NCBI GenBank assembly: GCA_003154335.1
Contig: PMDE01000058.1
Span: 5,316-11,479 of the forward strand
Source of the DNA: Methanoregula sp.
Lineage (GTDB): Archaea; Halobacteriota; Methanomicrobia; Methanomicrobiales; Methanospirillaceae
DNA length: 6,164 bases
Reading direction: 5' to 3'
Shown piece after piece: positions 1 through 5,727 of the stretch. How positions within the stretch are numbered: the first letter of the stretch is position 1; each line of letters starts with the position of its first letter. The notes under the pieces are model-generated. The model had not been told where the DNA came from and made no database searches. It saw nothing but the letters and a program-made list of their open reading frames with translations. Both the position numbers and the translations under genes were made by a program.

Positions 1-198
1 GGCGATGATTTTTTTCCTCTGTCACTAACATTCATTAGTGCTGCGGTCCTGTTCCTTCCGCTTTTTGTGTTCCTGCCTAAGCTGATTCAGCAGGCGATGA
101 AGGCAGACACGGATGCAGCGATCGAGGCGTTCGGGAAGAATGAGCATACTCAACTCTTCTTCACGTGGTTCTTTTTCGTATTCCGATTAAACTACTGA
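1..198 (+). CDS. C-terminal end of an unidentified membrane protein (5' truncated by the window)
   Basis: Reading frame 1 is open from the first base to a TGA at 196-198 and gives 65 residues with no internal stop. The start lies upstream of the window. The fragment has a strongly hydrophobic segment of about 23 residues (residues 6-28, Leu/Phe/Val/Ala rich), a polar amphipathic stretch with Lys, Asp, Glu and Asn (about 29-50), and a second aromatic, Phe-rich hydrophobic patch (QLFFTWFFFVFRLNY) ending at the C-terminus. This pattern fits an integral membrane protein with a membrane-inserted tail. I do not recognise the family. It runs convergently toward the TrmB-type gene, whose stop is only four bases away, so the two are not co-transcribed. 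The lack of stops and the hydrophobic pattern support coding, but 65 codons is short evidence. Confidence 0.55.
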   Translation, partial: GDDFFPLSLTFISAAVLFLPLFVFLPKLIQQAMKADTDAAIEAFGKNEHTQLFFTWFFFVFRLNY

Positions 199-202
199 GT
201 TA

Positions 203-1054
203 TCACCGCTGCTTCCTGCGGGCAGGTGGTGAGGGGGGGCAAAACTCTCCTCCCTCAAACAGCCTTCTCATATGCATCTGACTGAACATTTTCATGTGCA
301 TGATCGCCGCCTTGTTCCGGGTATTAAGTACCGAACTGCTCCCGCCCACAAAGGGGGGGATCATGACGAGTTCTTCATCATCGACATTGAGCTCCAGAAC
401 ATTTTCGAAGTTCATGAATTTCTTGACCTCAAGAAATTCCGGGGGTTCAAAAGGAAAGGGGGCCTGGAATCGTTCCGGGGAAATGACGTGGATCTCGGCA
501 TTCGCGCCCGGAAACATTCTGCGTAATTTTTCAGCAAGTCCCGGTGTTTCAGATATGACAATCAACCGTATCCGGACATTGCGGATTTTTATGTTTTCAA
601 TAAACGGAAGATATCGATCTCCAATCATACACTCGATATGCTTCTTTGCCTTACCAAGAAGGTCACGGATTTTATACTCGATGTTAGCGTCCCCATAGAT
701 AGTCCAGAGCGCATCTTCCTTCTCAGTACGTACTTTTTCTTTCTCCAGTATTCTGAGTGATGCCAGTGCCTGCTCGGCTGCCTTCCGGTGCTTTTCCATG
801 AGAAGATCAATGGCCATTTCAGGGGAAATCGCGCTATAACGGGCGGGTTTTGAGACTCTCTTTACGGCAAGTCCCATTTCCGCAAGTCGATCCAGAGCTT
901 CGTATACACTTGGCTTTGATATGGCGAGAAAATCGATAATTTCCTTTGCTTCTGCGTTGTCGTACAGGACCAGCGTGGCGTAAACCCGCGCGTCGTACTT
1001 GGATAACCCGAGATCATTGAGCGATTTTATGAGGGCCGGGGGAATACTCTCCAT
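203..1054 (-). CDS. TrmB-family transcriptional regulator
   Basis: This 283-residue protein starts with a winged helix-turn-helix of the TrmB type at about residues 8-78. LGLSKYDARVYATLVLY is the usual first helix and SKPSVYEALDRLAEMG (46-61) the DNA-recognition helix. A Lys/Glu-rich, probably coiled-coil dimerisation helix follows (about 84-112). A C-terminal effector-like domain runs from about 115 to 266 and ends with a short Pro/Arg tail. It is shorter than sugar-binding TrmB proteins of about 340 residues, so the ligand cannot be named. The ATG at 1054 is the only good start; no Shine-Dalgarno site precedes it, but an AT-rich TATA-like stretch lies about 25-30 bp upstream, consistent with a leaderless or very short leader transcript. 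The gene diverges from the exoprotein/ABC operon, and paired palindromic sites lie between them, so it probably regulates that operon and itself. Two runs of seven C lie in its coding strand near the 3' end. Confidence 0.9.
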   Translation of the reverse strand: MESIPPALIKSLNDLGLSKYDARVYATLVLYDNAEAKEIIDFLAISKPSVYEALDRLAEMGLAVKRVSKPARYSAISPEMAIDLLMEKHRKAAEQALASLRILEKEKVRTEKEDALWTIYGDANIEYKIRDLLGKAKKHIECMIGDRYLPFIENIKIRNVRIRLIVISETPGLAEKLRRMFPGANAEIHVISPERFQAPFPFEPPEFLEVKKFMNFENVLELNVDDEELVMIPPFVGGSSSVLNTRNKAAIMHMKMFSQMHMRRLFEGGEFCPPSPPARRKQR

Positions 1055-1078
1055 AATGTAATCATAATCATCCAGTTC

Positions 1079-1094
1079 TTAAAAATTTTACTAC
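1079..1094 (-). promoter_or_regulatory. Candidate operator/promoter element of the TrmB-type gene
   Basis: Read on the - strand this is GTAGTAAAATTTTTAA. It matches the first 15 bases of the + strand site at 1144-1162 except for one missing A, and has the same orientation relative to its own gene. It sits 26 bases before the ATG at 1054, where an archaeal TATA box of a leaderless gene would be, so it may serve as both TATA region and autoregulatory operator. The sequence match is seen; the function is inferred. Confidence 0.4.
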
Positions 1095-1144
1095 CACCAG
1101 GAATACCTTTTTATCATCCGGAAAAAAAGATAGTTAAGAAAAAG

Positions 1145-1162
1145 TAGTAAAAATTTTTACTA
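1145..1162. promoter_or_regulatory. Perfect 18-bp palindrome, candidate TrmB-type operator
   Basis: TAGTAAAAATTTTTACTA is identical to its own reverse complement over all 18 bases. It lies 16 bases before the ATG at 1179, in the spacer between a TrmB-family regulator and the operon that diverges from it. A symmetric site of this size is what a dimeric winged-helix regulator would bind. A related copy lies at 1079-1094. The AT-rich core could also act as a TATA element if the exoprotein starts at one of its later ATG codons. Confidence 0.5.
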
Positions 1163-1168
1163 AAAACT

Positions 1169-1174
1169 GAGGAA
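1169..1174 (+). promoter_or_regulatory. Shine-Dalgarno site for the exoprotein gene (GAGGAA)
   Basis: GAGGAA ends four bases before the ATG at 1179, with the GAGG core six bases from it. It matches the anti-Shine-Dalgarno end of archaeal 16S rRNA. This is the main reason for choosing 1179 as the start, even though the signal peptide begins 36 codons later. Confidence 0.5.
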
Positions 1175-1178
1175 GTCC

Positions 1179-2441
1179 ATGTTCAGGAATCCAAAATCCA
1201 TGATATTTGCGGCAAACCAGGATTTGAAGGTAAAAAACAAATCGGCATTTGTGAGTGCGGAAAACATGTCCCCGAACTGCTTTCCAATGGCACGATCCGG
1301 AATATTTCTTTTGCTAATCATAACAGTAGGGGCTCTGGTAGTTCCGGTAACTGCATTCCAGACGCCGGAATCCATTGTTGCTGCCGGTAATGTCTTTGTA
1401 TCCAATGTCACCTATGATCCCGGTTCTTTTTTTACCGGTGATTCAGGCACGGTTATGGTATTTGTGACCAATGGCAACTCTGACCAGAGTGTCGTCGTCA
1501 ATCATGCAACAATCGGCGATACCAATATCAGGCTTGCCAGCACGCCATACGATTCTTCAGCAAACATTGGCCCGCTTCAGAAGCAGTCATTCACTTTTTC
1601 CGTTGTTGCAGATGCCCTTGATGGGACGTATTACCCGACATTCTCCCTGAGCTTCCGCGACGCAGACAGCCTTTATTACCGGGCACTGATCCAGGTCGAT
1701 AATACACCCCTTGAACTAACAATTGTCGATAAACCCGATGCGTTTACTAAAGGAAAGAAAAAGACCATTGCCGTACAGGTTTCCAACCCGCGAAAAGATG
1801 AGGTCAGGAATGTTATGCTTGACGTATCCGGGATGGGAATAACAGCAAGCCCTGCAGAACTATTTGTCGGGGACCTTGCTTCCGGCGCCCGAATACCCTT
1901 GAACTTCACGGTAACACCCGACCAGGAAACCAACCTTACCCTTACGGTGAACTACAACAACGGCAATAATCCCCACAAAGTAACCGTGGATCTGCCTGTT
2001 ACCTTTGGTATCGATAAAATGCAGGCAAATCCCGTAGTCAGCAATATCCTGATTTCATCGAGCGCCGGGATTTACCATATCACCGGTGATGTGAATAATG
2101 CCGGGCTGGAAACGGCAAACACCGTTACGGTCACCTCGCTCTCACCGGCAGTTCCGGAGGATCCCTACAAGACCTATGTTGTCGGTGCCCTCAAGCCTGA
2201 TGATTTTGGGAGCTTTGAAGTGACCTTTTCCTCAAGTGCTACGAGTGTTCCCCTCCAGCTGTCTTACAAGGATGCGGATGGTAACCTGTATACCTCGTTA
2301 CAGGATGTAAAAATTTCTGGAGTTGTAGCAAATTCTCAGGCAAGTGGGGGGTCGAATCTCCTCGTTCCCATTATTGCAGTGGTAATTGTCTGCGTTTGCA
2401 TCGGCGGATGGTACTTCTACGTGAGAAGGAACAAAAAGTGA
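1179..2441 (+). CDS. Signal-peptide, Ig-like, membrane-anchored exoprotein (COG1361/S-layer-like) of an ABC transporter operon
   Basis: This 420-residue protein is predicted to face the cell exterior. After a polar N-terminal stretch comes a signal peptide at about residues 37-59 (MARSGIFLLLIITVGALVV, with a possible cut after Ala59). About 330 residues of beta-rich sequence follow, divisible into three Ig/CARDB-like domains (about 65-172, 173-282, 283-385). Domains one and three share an ending: LSFRDADSLYY (157-167) and LSYKDADGNLY (361-371). Asn-X-Ser/Thr sites such as Asn76 fit archaeal surface glycosylation. One C-terminal transmembrane helix (394-415) ends in RRNKK, so the protein is anchored with its bulk outside. 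The Shine-Dalgarno site favours 1179; ATGs at 1266 and 1287 would give a conventional signal peptide but have poor or no ribosome site. It is first in an operon with a MacB-type ATPase and permease and occupies the place of a MacA-like adaptor. That role is inferred. Confidence 0.85.
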   Translation: MFRNPKSMIFAANQDLKVKNKSAFVSAENMSPNCFPMARSGIFLLLIITVGALVVPVTAFQTPESIVAAGNVFVSNVTYDPGSFFTGDSGTVMVFVTNGNSDQSVVVNHATIGDTNIRLASTPYDSSANIGPLQKQSFTFSVVADALDGTYYPTFSLSFRDADSLYYRALIQVDNTPLELTIVDKPDAFTKGKKKTIAVQVSNPRKDEVRNVMLDVSGMGITASPAELFVGDLASGARIPLNFTVTPDQETNLTLTVNYNNGNNPHKVTVDLPVTFGIDKMQANPVVSNILISSSAGIYHITGDVNNAGLETANTVTVTSLSPAVPEDPYKTYVVGALKPDDFGSFEVTFSSSATSVPLQLSYKDADGNLYTSLQDVKISGVVANSQASGGSNLLVPIIAVVIVCVCIGGWYFYVRRNKK

Positions 2442-2449
2442 CCCTCACA

Positions 2450-3127
2450 ATGAACGAACAACCTGTCATGGTGTTTAAAGATGTCATCAAAGTGTACCCG
2501 CTACCTTCTGGTGACGTAACCGCGCTTGATGACATATCATTCCAGGTTGAACGTGGTGAGTTCATCTCGGTCATGGGTCCTTCGGGTTCCGGGAAGTCTA
2601 CGCTCCTGAACCTCATGGGGTGCCTTGATACACCAACATCCGGAGATATCTATATCAGCGGGACCCGTACCGGGGACATGTCGGATATGGATCTGACCAA
2701 TCTCCGGAGAGACCGGATCGGATTTATATTCCAGTATTTCAACCTGTTTCCCCTGCTCAACATCATCGAGAACGTCACCTTTCCCATGATGCTGAAATCC
2801 CAGAAGACCGTGGACCCGGAAAAGGGGAAGGAGGTGCTCCGGTCGGTTCAGCTGGATGATTCGCTCTTTACCCATACACCTACTGAAATTTCGGGCGGTC
2901 AGCAGCAACGGGTCTCTATCGCAAGGGCTCTCATTAATGACCCGGACATTCTTCTCTGTGATGAACCTACCGGCAACCTTGATTCAAAGACCGGAGCCGG
3001 TATCATGGATCTGATGTCAGAGCTCAACCGGAAGGGAACCACCATTATAATGGTCACGCATGATTCGCATATCGCTGAATACTCACAACGGACAATCCGG
3101 ATAGCAGACGGGAGAATCGTCCAATGA
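2450..3127 (+). CDS. ABC transporter ATP-binding protein, LolD/MacB type
   Basis: This 225-residue ATPase is a complete single-domain ABC nucleotide-binding subunit that works in the cytoplasm with the next gene's permease. All motifs are intact: Walker A GPSGSGKST (43-51), Q-loop Gln95 in FIFQYFNLFP, signature SGGQQQR (148-154), Walker B ILLCDEPTGNLD (167-178) with catalytic Glu172, and switch His204 in MVTHD. The NLFPLLNIIENV stretch and the DEPTGNLDS D-loop are typical of the MacB/LolD/FtsE branch that powers FtsX-type permeases rather than importers. In-frame ATGs exist upstream at 2396 and 2408, but they lie inside the exoprotein gene and add a non-homologous leader. The ATG at 2450 leaves eight bases after the exoprotein stop and has a weak GTGA ribosome site at 2438-2441. 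Its stop overlaps the permease start. Confidence 0.95.
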   Translation: MNEQPVMVFKDVIKVYPLPSGDVTALDDISFQVERGEFISVMGPSGSGKSTLLNLMGCLDTPTSGDIYISGTRTGDMSDMDLTNLRRDRIGFIFQYFNLFPLLNIIENVTFPMMLKSQKTVDPEKGKEVLRSVQLDDSLFTHTPTEISGGQQQRVSIARALINDPDILLCDEPTGNLDSKTGAGIMDLMSELNRKGTTIIMVTHDSHIAEYSQRTIRIADGRIVQ

Positions 3128-4320
3128 TCTTCTGGGAAATTGCAAAACGCAATATCCGGCTCCACATGCTCCGTTCAACTCTCGCGATGCTCGGTATCGT
3201 GATCGGTGTGGTTGCCATTGCGTCCATGGGAATTTTAGGTAACAGCCTGGTGGCAACAGTCTCTGAAAGTCTCTCATCTGTAGGGGACAGTGTTACTGTC
3301 AGTCCGTATTCCGGAGGCGGCGGTGGCTTCGGAAGCGGCGGTGGTGGAACCTCAACCTCTGTTAACCTGAAGCTCTCCGACCAGAATTTCCAGGAGATCA
3401 AACGAGCTGTGGCACCGAACGTGGCAATACCGGTGGTCTCAACATCGGAACGCATGAAAGTGGGTGTTGGTACGGATGATATTGTTGCGACCATCTATGG
3501 CGTTGATCCACAGTATATCCCGGATCTCAAGCTGGTGTTAACCGCTGGTGGATACAACAATGGGAATTCTGGCTGTCTTGTCGGGTTCACCTTTGCCAAG
3601 GACCATAATATCAAAGTCGGCTCACGGATTTCCATCGGCAGTGATGGCGAGAAGGGCACGCTCCGCGTCACCGGCATCATTGAGGAACGGGGAATGAGCT
3701 TCGATCTCAGTACCGATAATGCGATTGTGGCTACACAAGACTGGTTTGACAACACCTACAACCGGAACGATTACGATCAGATCATTGTCAAGGTAAAAGA
3801 GGGGCAGGATACAGCGGATGTCAAAACCCTCATCGAAAAAACACTGAACAAGCGGGACAAGATCGTCAGCGTGATGGACAGCAAGGCGACGCTGGCGAGC
3901 ATCTATTCGACGTTTAGTATGGTCACGACCTTTGTCACTGCAATCGGCGGGATCTCCATGGTTGTCGCGGGTGTATCGATCTTTAATATCATGATGATGT
4001 CCGTGAGCGAGCGAATTAAGGAGATCGGCATCATGCGCAGTATTGGAACGCAGAAAAAAGAAGTAATGAGTATGTTCATTTATGAAGCCGCAATCATCGG
4101 GTTGATCGGCAGTATTGTCGGGGGTGTCCTGAGTATAGTTGCCGGGTATCTCATCAGTGCCCTGATGCTGGGCTCAACCAAGTACCTGATCACGATGGCC
4201 AATGCGCTCTCTGTCGGTGAAGGGATTTGCTTTGGGATCCTCGTCTGTCTCGCCTGTGGTATTTACCCGGCCTGGCAGGCGGCGAATCTGAACCCGATCG
4301 ATGCACTCAGGCACGAATAA
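3124..4320 (+). CDS. MacB/FtsX-family ABC transporter permease
   Basis: This 398-residue integral membrane protein has the four-helix layout of type VII (MacB/LolCE/FtsX) permeases: TM1 at about 20-42, a large extracellular MacB-periplasmic-core-like domain (about 45-265), then TM2 (270-293), TM3 (317-345) and TM4 (364-381) forming the FtsX domain. Family hallmarks are SERIKEIGIMRSIGT (295-309), the coupling helix to the ATPase, and PAWQAANLNPIDALRHE at the C-terminus. Unlike bacterial MacB it has no fused ATPase; that is the separate preceding gene. A glycine/serine-rich stretch (63-79) follows TM1 in the extracellular domain and is probably a flexible linker. The ATG overlaps the ATPase stop as ATGA, so translation is likely coupled. 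In known relatives ATP hydrolysis drives export or transmits force to extracellular partners. The substrate cannot be read from sequence, and no adaptor or outer-membrane channel gene is present. Confidence 0.93.
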   Translation: MIFWEIAKRNIRLHMLRSTLAMLGIVIGVVAIASMGILGNSLVATVSESLSSVGDSVTVSPYSGGGGGFGSGGGGTSTSVNLKLSDQNFQEIKRAVAPNVAIPVVSTSERMKVGVGTDDIVATIYGVDPQYIPDLKLVLTAGGYNNGNSGCLVGFTFAKDHNIKVGSRISIGSDGEKGTLRVTGIIEERGMSFDLSTDNAIVATQDWFDNTYNRNDYDQIIVKVKEGQDTADVKTLIEKTLNKRDKIVSVMDSKATLASIYSTFSMVTTFVTAIGGISMVVAGVSIFNIMMMSVSERIKEIGIMRSIGTQKKEVMSMFIYEAAIIGLIGSIVGGVLSIVAGYLISALMLGSTKYLITMANALSVGEGICFGILVCLACGIYPAWQAANLNPIDALRHE

Positions 4321-4332
4321 TCAAAAAATCTC

Positions 4333-4623
4333 TTGTTTCCAGAACCTGACAGGCTCCCGATTTGGGCACGTAACAGACCTCATTTCCAAACAAATCCAAA
4401 ATATACCTTTTTCGATCTCCGACAACCCCATTTCAGATACGATCTGCCTGGATATTTTCCAAAAAGAGATGTTCCGGAAGAAATTGTGGAATTCACGACG
4501 GCAACAGGTGAAGAATTTCAGGATATTTATCCCCAAACCAGTTCATCTTTCATTTTGATCGTGCAACCTGCCAAGCTCCTGCGTTTCGCCTCCAAAAAGC
4601 GTCTGTCAGCGTTTTATCGCTAA
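4333..4623 (+). pseudogene. Possible gene remnant or unrecognised small ORF (96 codons)
   Basis: An ATG 12 bases after the permease stop opens a 96-codon frame. No ribosome site precedes it and I do not recognise the product. The central part, about 4456-4536, has acidic, protein-like composition and codons resembling the neighbouring genes. The two ends are rich in Arg, Phe, Pro and His and look random. This mix would fit the remains of a gene that has lost its ends, or chance. It is listed so that it can be tested, not as a confident gene. Confidence 0.15.
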
Positions 4624-4672
4624 AATAAAATCGTTCCGTTTGGCGTAAATCGCGCGGAAAATGCGTTCCTGG

Positions 4673-4705
4673 AAAAAATGTGTAAAACTGCATCGTTTTT
4701 TGCAG
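4673..4705 (-). terminator. Hairpin plus T-tract terminator candidate for the DUF2284 gene
   Basis: Read on the - strand, a five-base-pair stem CTGCA / TGCAG (4705-4701 and 4692-4688) with an AAAAACGA loop is followed at once by TTTT (4687-4684) and then TTTTTT (4678-4673). It lies about 108 bases after the DUF2284 stop. Archaeal termination depends mainly on T-tracts, which are present. The loop supplies T6 on the + strand (4696-4701), so the element might also stop transcription arriving from the ABC operon. Confidence 0.4.
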
Positions 4706-4812
4706 CATATGCGGAAATCTTTCGCCCGCAGGGGCAAACCGGGGCCATAAATGACCCGGATTAGGTGCGGGGAATGCAGGTCCCTTGACCTCCTGCGTTT
4801 CGAGAAAGGCCA

Positions 4813-5466
4813 TCAGTCAATCAGCAGGATTGCAACCCGTTCCGGGTGCTCCGAGGAAGGGAAGCGGATGGGTATGCCGGCATCCCCGGTGGTCCTGATC
4901 ACGTTGATCCCGAGCGCTTCGGCAGCAAACCTCCTCAGGGCAGGGTGGTTGCAGGTGCCGGTTGCCGTGTTGCAGGTCTCGCATAACCTGCAGGTGCCGG
5001 CGGCTGTTGTAACTGCAAACGGGTAGCCGGCATTGAAGGCGGTCTTCTCAAGTTCGAGCATAATCTCGTTCATGCGCCGGTTGTCCACGGAAAGGTCCCG
5101 CATGAACCGGTCCGCATTCTCCTTTTGAGCAGGTTCAGCTCCCGGATCAAACCGTGCCCTGAGGAGGCATAACCTGATATTTTCATCCAGGAATGCAGCG
5201 GATTTGAATTTCACCAGCAGGGCATAGTGGTATTCCAGGAGACAGGCGCGGAACTCTTCCAAAGACGGGGCATGCGGGGGACAGGTCAGGTATTTTCCAA
5301 AGGATGGACAACCTGAACTGCATTTCAGCCGAACCCGGTTTTCCACCGTGATGTGGCCGGCAGGGATGATGATCGCGGCAACCGCGCCGGCAACAATGGC
5401 GGCATCAGCAAGAAACCGGAATTTCCCGCTATCGGATTTTTTGGCAGATATTCGTTTTCTCTCCAT
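4813..5466 (-). CDS. DUF2284 (COG5423) cysteine-rich predicted metal-binding protein
   Basis: This 217-residue, probably cytoplasmic protein carries two cysteine clusters of the DUF2284 family. The first, KCSSGCPSFGKYLTCPP, has Cys49, Cys53 and Cys62, with the CPP that ends this motif in the family. The second, GTCRLCETCNTATGTCNHP, has Cys159, Cys162, Cys165 and Cys172, followed by the ALGINVIRTTGD region. Seven such cysteines suggest an Fe-S cluster or other metal site; no enzymatic activity is established, to my knowledge. Length is normal for the family. The hydrophobic stretch AAIVAGAVAAIIIPA (about 21-36) is the family's N-terminal alpha/beta element rather than a membrane helix. I chose ATG 5466, which has GGAAG eight bases upstream. 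A GTG at 5490 would add eight residues but has no ribosome site. It converges on the ABC operon and diverges from the AbrB-type gene, so it appears monocistronic. Confidence 0.85.
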   Translation of the reverse strand: MERKRISAKKSDSGKFRFLADAAIVAGAVAAIIIPAGHITVENRVRLKCSSGCPSFGKYLTCPPHAPSLEEFRACLLEYHYALLVKFKSAAFLDENIRLCLLRARFDPGAEPAQKENADRFMRDLSVDNRRMNEIMLELEKTAFNAGYPFAVTTAAGTCRLCETCNTATGTCNHPALRRFAAEALGINVIRTTGDAGIPIRFPSSEHPERVAILLID

Positions 5467-5642
5467 GATACAGACTTCCGGATCCGGCACAGGGTACCGG
5501 TTGTAAGACTTTGTTGTTCCCCGGGTACTGATGATTCTTTCGGGTACATTACGGTAGTAACGCGATCCTTATAGTTTTCCCGGTGTTCCTTCCCGGGGAA
5601 CTCCTGAGGTCGTGCGATTTTAGTTTCTGAATAATAAGCCAT
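5325..5642 (-). CDS. Doubtful small ORF with a good ribosome site, overlapping the start of the DUF2284 gene
   Basis: On the - strand a GGGAG motif (5655-5651) sits eight bases before an ATG at 5642, the best Shine-Dalgarno/start pair in this region. It opens a 105-codon frame beginning MAYYSETKIARPQEFPGKEH. The first 55-60 residues are hydrophilic and protein-like. From about 5466 downward the frame overlaps the DUF2284 gene, and its residues become Pro/Leu/Arg/Ser rich as expected of a shadow frame. It may therefore be a short gene that lost its stop, a translated leader peptide upstream of DUF2284, or chance. I do not recognise it. A TATA-like element at 5567-5574 would start a DUF2284 transcript inside this ORF, which argues against one shared message. 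Confidence 0.25.
   Translation of the reverse strand: MAYYSETKIARPQEFPGKEHRENYKDRVTTVMYPKESSVPGEQQSLTTGTLCRIRKSVSWRENEYLPKNPIAGNSGFLLMPPLLPARLPRSSSLPATSRWKTGFG
5567..5574 (-). promoter_or_regulatory. Candidate TATA element for the DUF2284 gene
   Basis: Read on the - strand, CTATAAGG lies inside GAAAACTATAAGGATCG. With the usual archaeal spacing of about 25 bases, transcription would begin near 5543-5548, giving a leader of about 80 bases before the ATG at 5466. The match to the archaeal TATA consensus is moderate. Confidence 0.3.
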
Positions 5643-5703
5643 GTGTCTCTCTCCCTGATTGCCGGATTGGATGTGTTTCTTATGACCGTTTCTCACATGA
5701 AAA

Positions 5704-5727
5704 CACCGGTGGTCAGTGGTGACACCC
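5704..5727. repeat. Inverted repeats in the DUF2284/AbrB divergent region
   Basis: CACCGGTG (5704-5711) is a perfect 8-bp palindrome. It overlaps a second imperfect hairpin, GGTGGTCA / TGACACC with a four-base GTGG loop and one bulged G. The run TTTACTAATTT follows. The position, about 130-150 bases upstream of the AbrB-type gene, would suit an operator or a transcript end. Which of these it is cannot be decided by eye. Confidence 0.3.

Larger units (their letters stand above)
4321..4812. other. Gene-poor spacer between the ABC operon and the convergent DUF2284 gene
   Basis: These 492 bases hold no ORF that I can assign to a family. A T5 tract at 4408-4412 (CCTTTTTCG) could end the permease transcript about 90 bases after its stop. 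The + frame at 4333-4623 stays open for 96 codons, and its middle (about 4456-4536) reads like real protein (RDVPEEIVEFTTATGEEF), so a decayed gene is possible. A minus ORF at 4550-4813 starts in a TGATG overlap with the DUF2284 stop but has an odd Phe/Pro/Trp-rich composition. Short hairpins occur at 4634-4659 and 4720-4738, and there is a terminator candidate at 4673-4705. Confidence 0.5.

Noticed and set aside
204..231. Imperfect hairpin (CACC-CTGC / GCAG-GGTG) at the convergent 3' ends, considered as a terminator
   Set aside because: No T-tract follows it on either strand, and it lies within the coding end of the TrmB-type gene.
294..698. Long + strand ORF opposite the TrmB-type gene
   Set aside because: It is the antisense shadow of a clear regulator, with Ser/Arg-rich composition and no ribosome site.
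3054..3494. Minus ORF of 146 codons opposite the permease
   Set aside because: Its Pro-rich run is simply the complement of the permease's glycine-rich codons; the permease frame has clear family motifs.
4321..4536. Minus ORF of 71 codons ending flush against the permease stop
   Set aside because: There is no ribosome site or family resemblance, and it overlaps the equally doubtful + frame; most likely chance.
4576..4802. 13-base direct repeat CTCCTGCGTTTCG at 4576-4588 and 4790-4802, considered as a mobile-element footprint
   Set aside because: One repeat of this length is not far from chance for a window this size, and the 200 bases between copies hold no transposase or terminal inverted repeats.
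4550..4813. Minus ORF whose ATG overlaps the DUF2284 stop as TGATG
   Set aside because: The overlap resembles translational coupling, but the product is Phe/Pro/Trp/Arg-rich without any recognisable feature, and the candidate terminator lies inside it.
5492..5547. Three GGGTAC copies at 5492, 5523 and 5542, considered as regulator-binding repeats
   Set aside because: Six-base matches with unequal spacing (31 and 19 bases) are too weak to support a repeat array.
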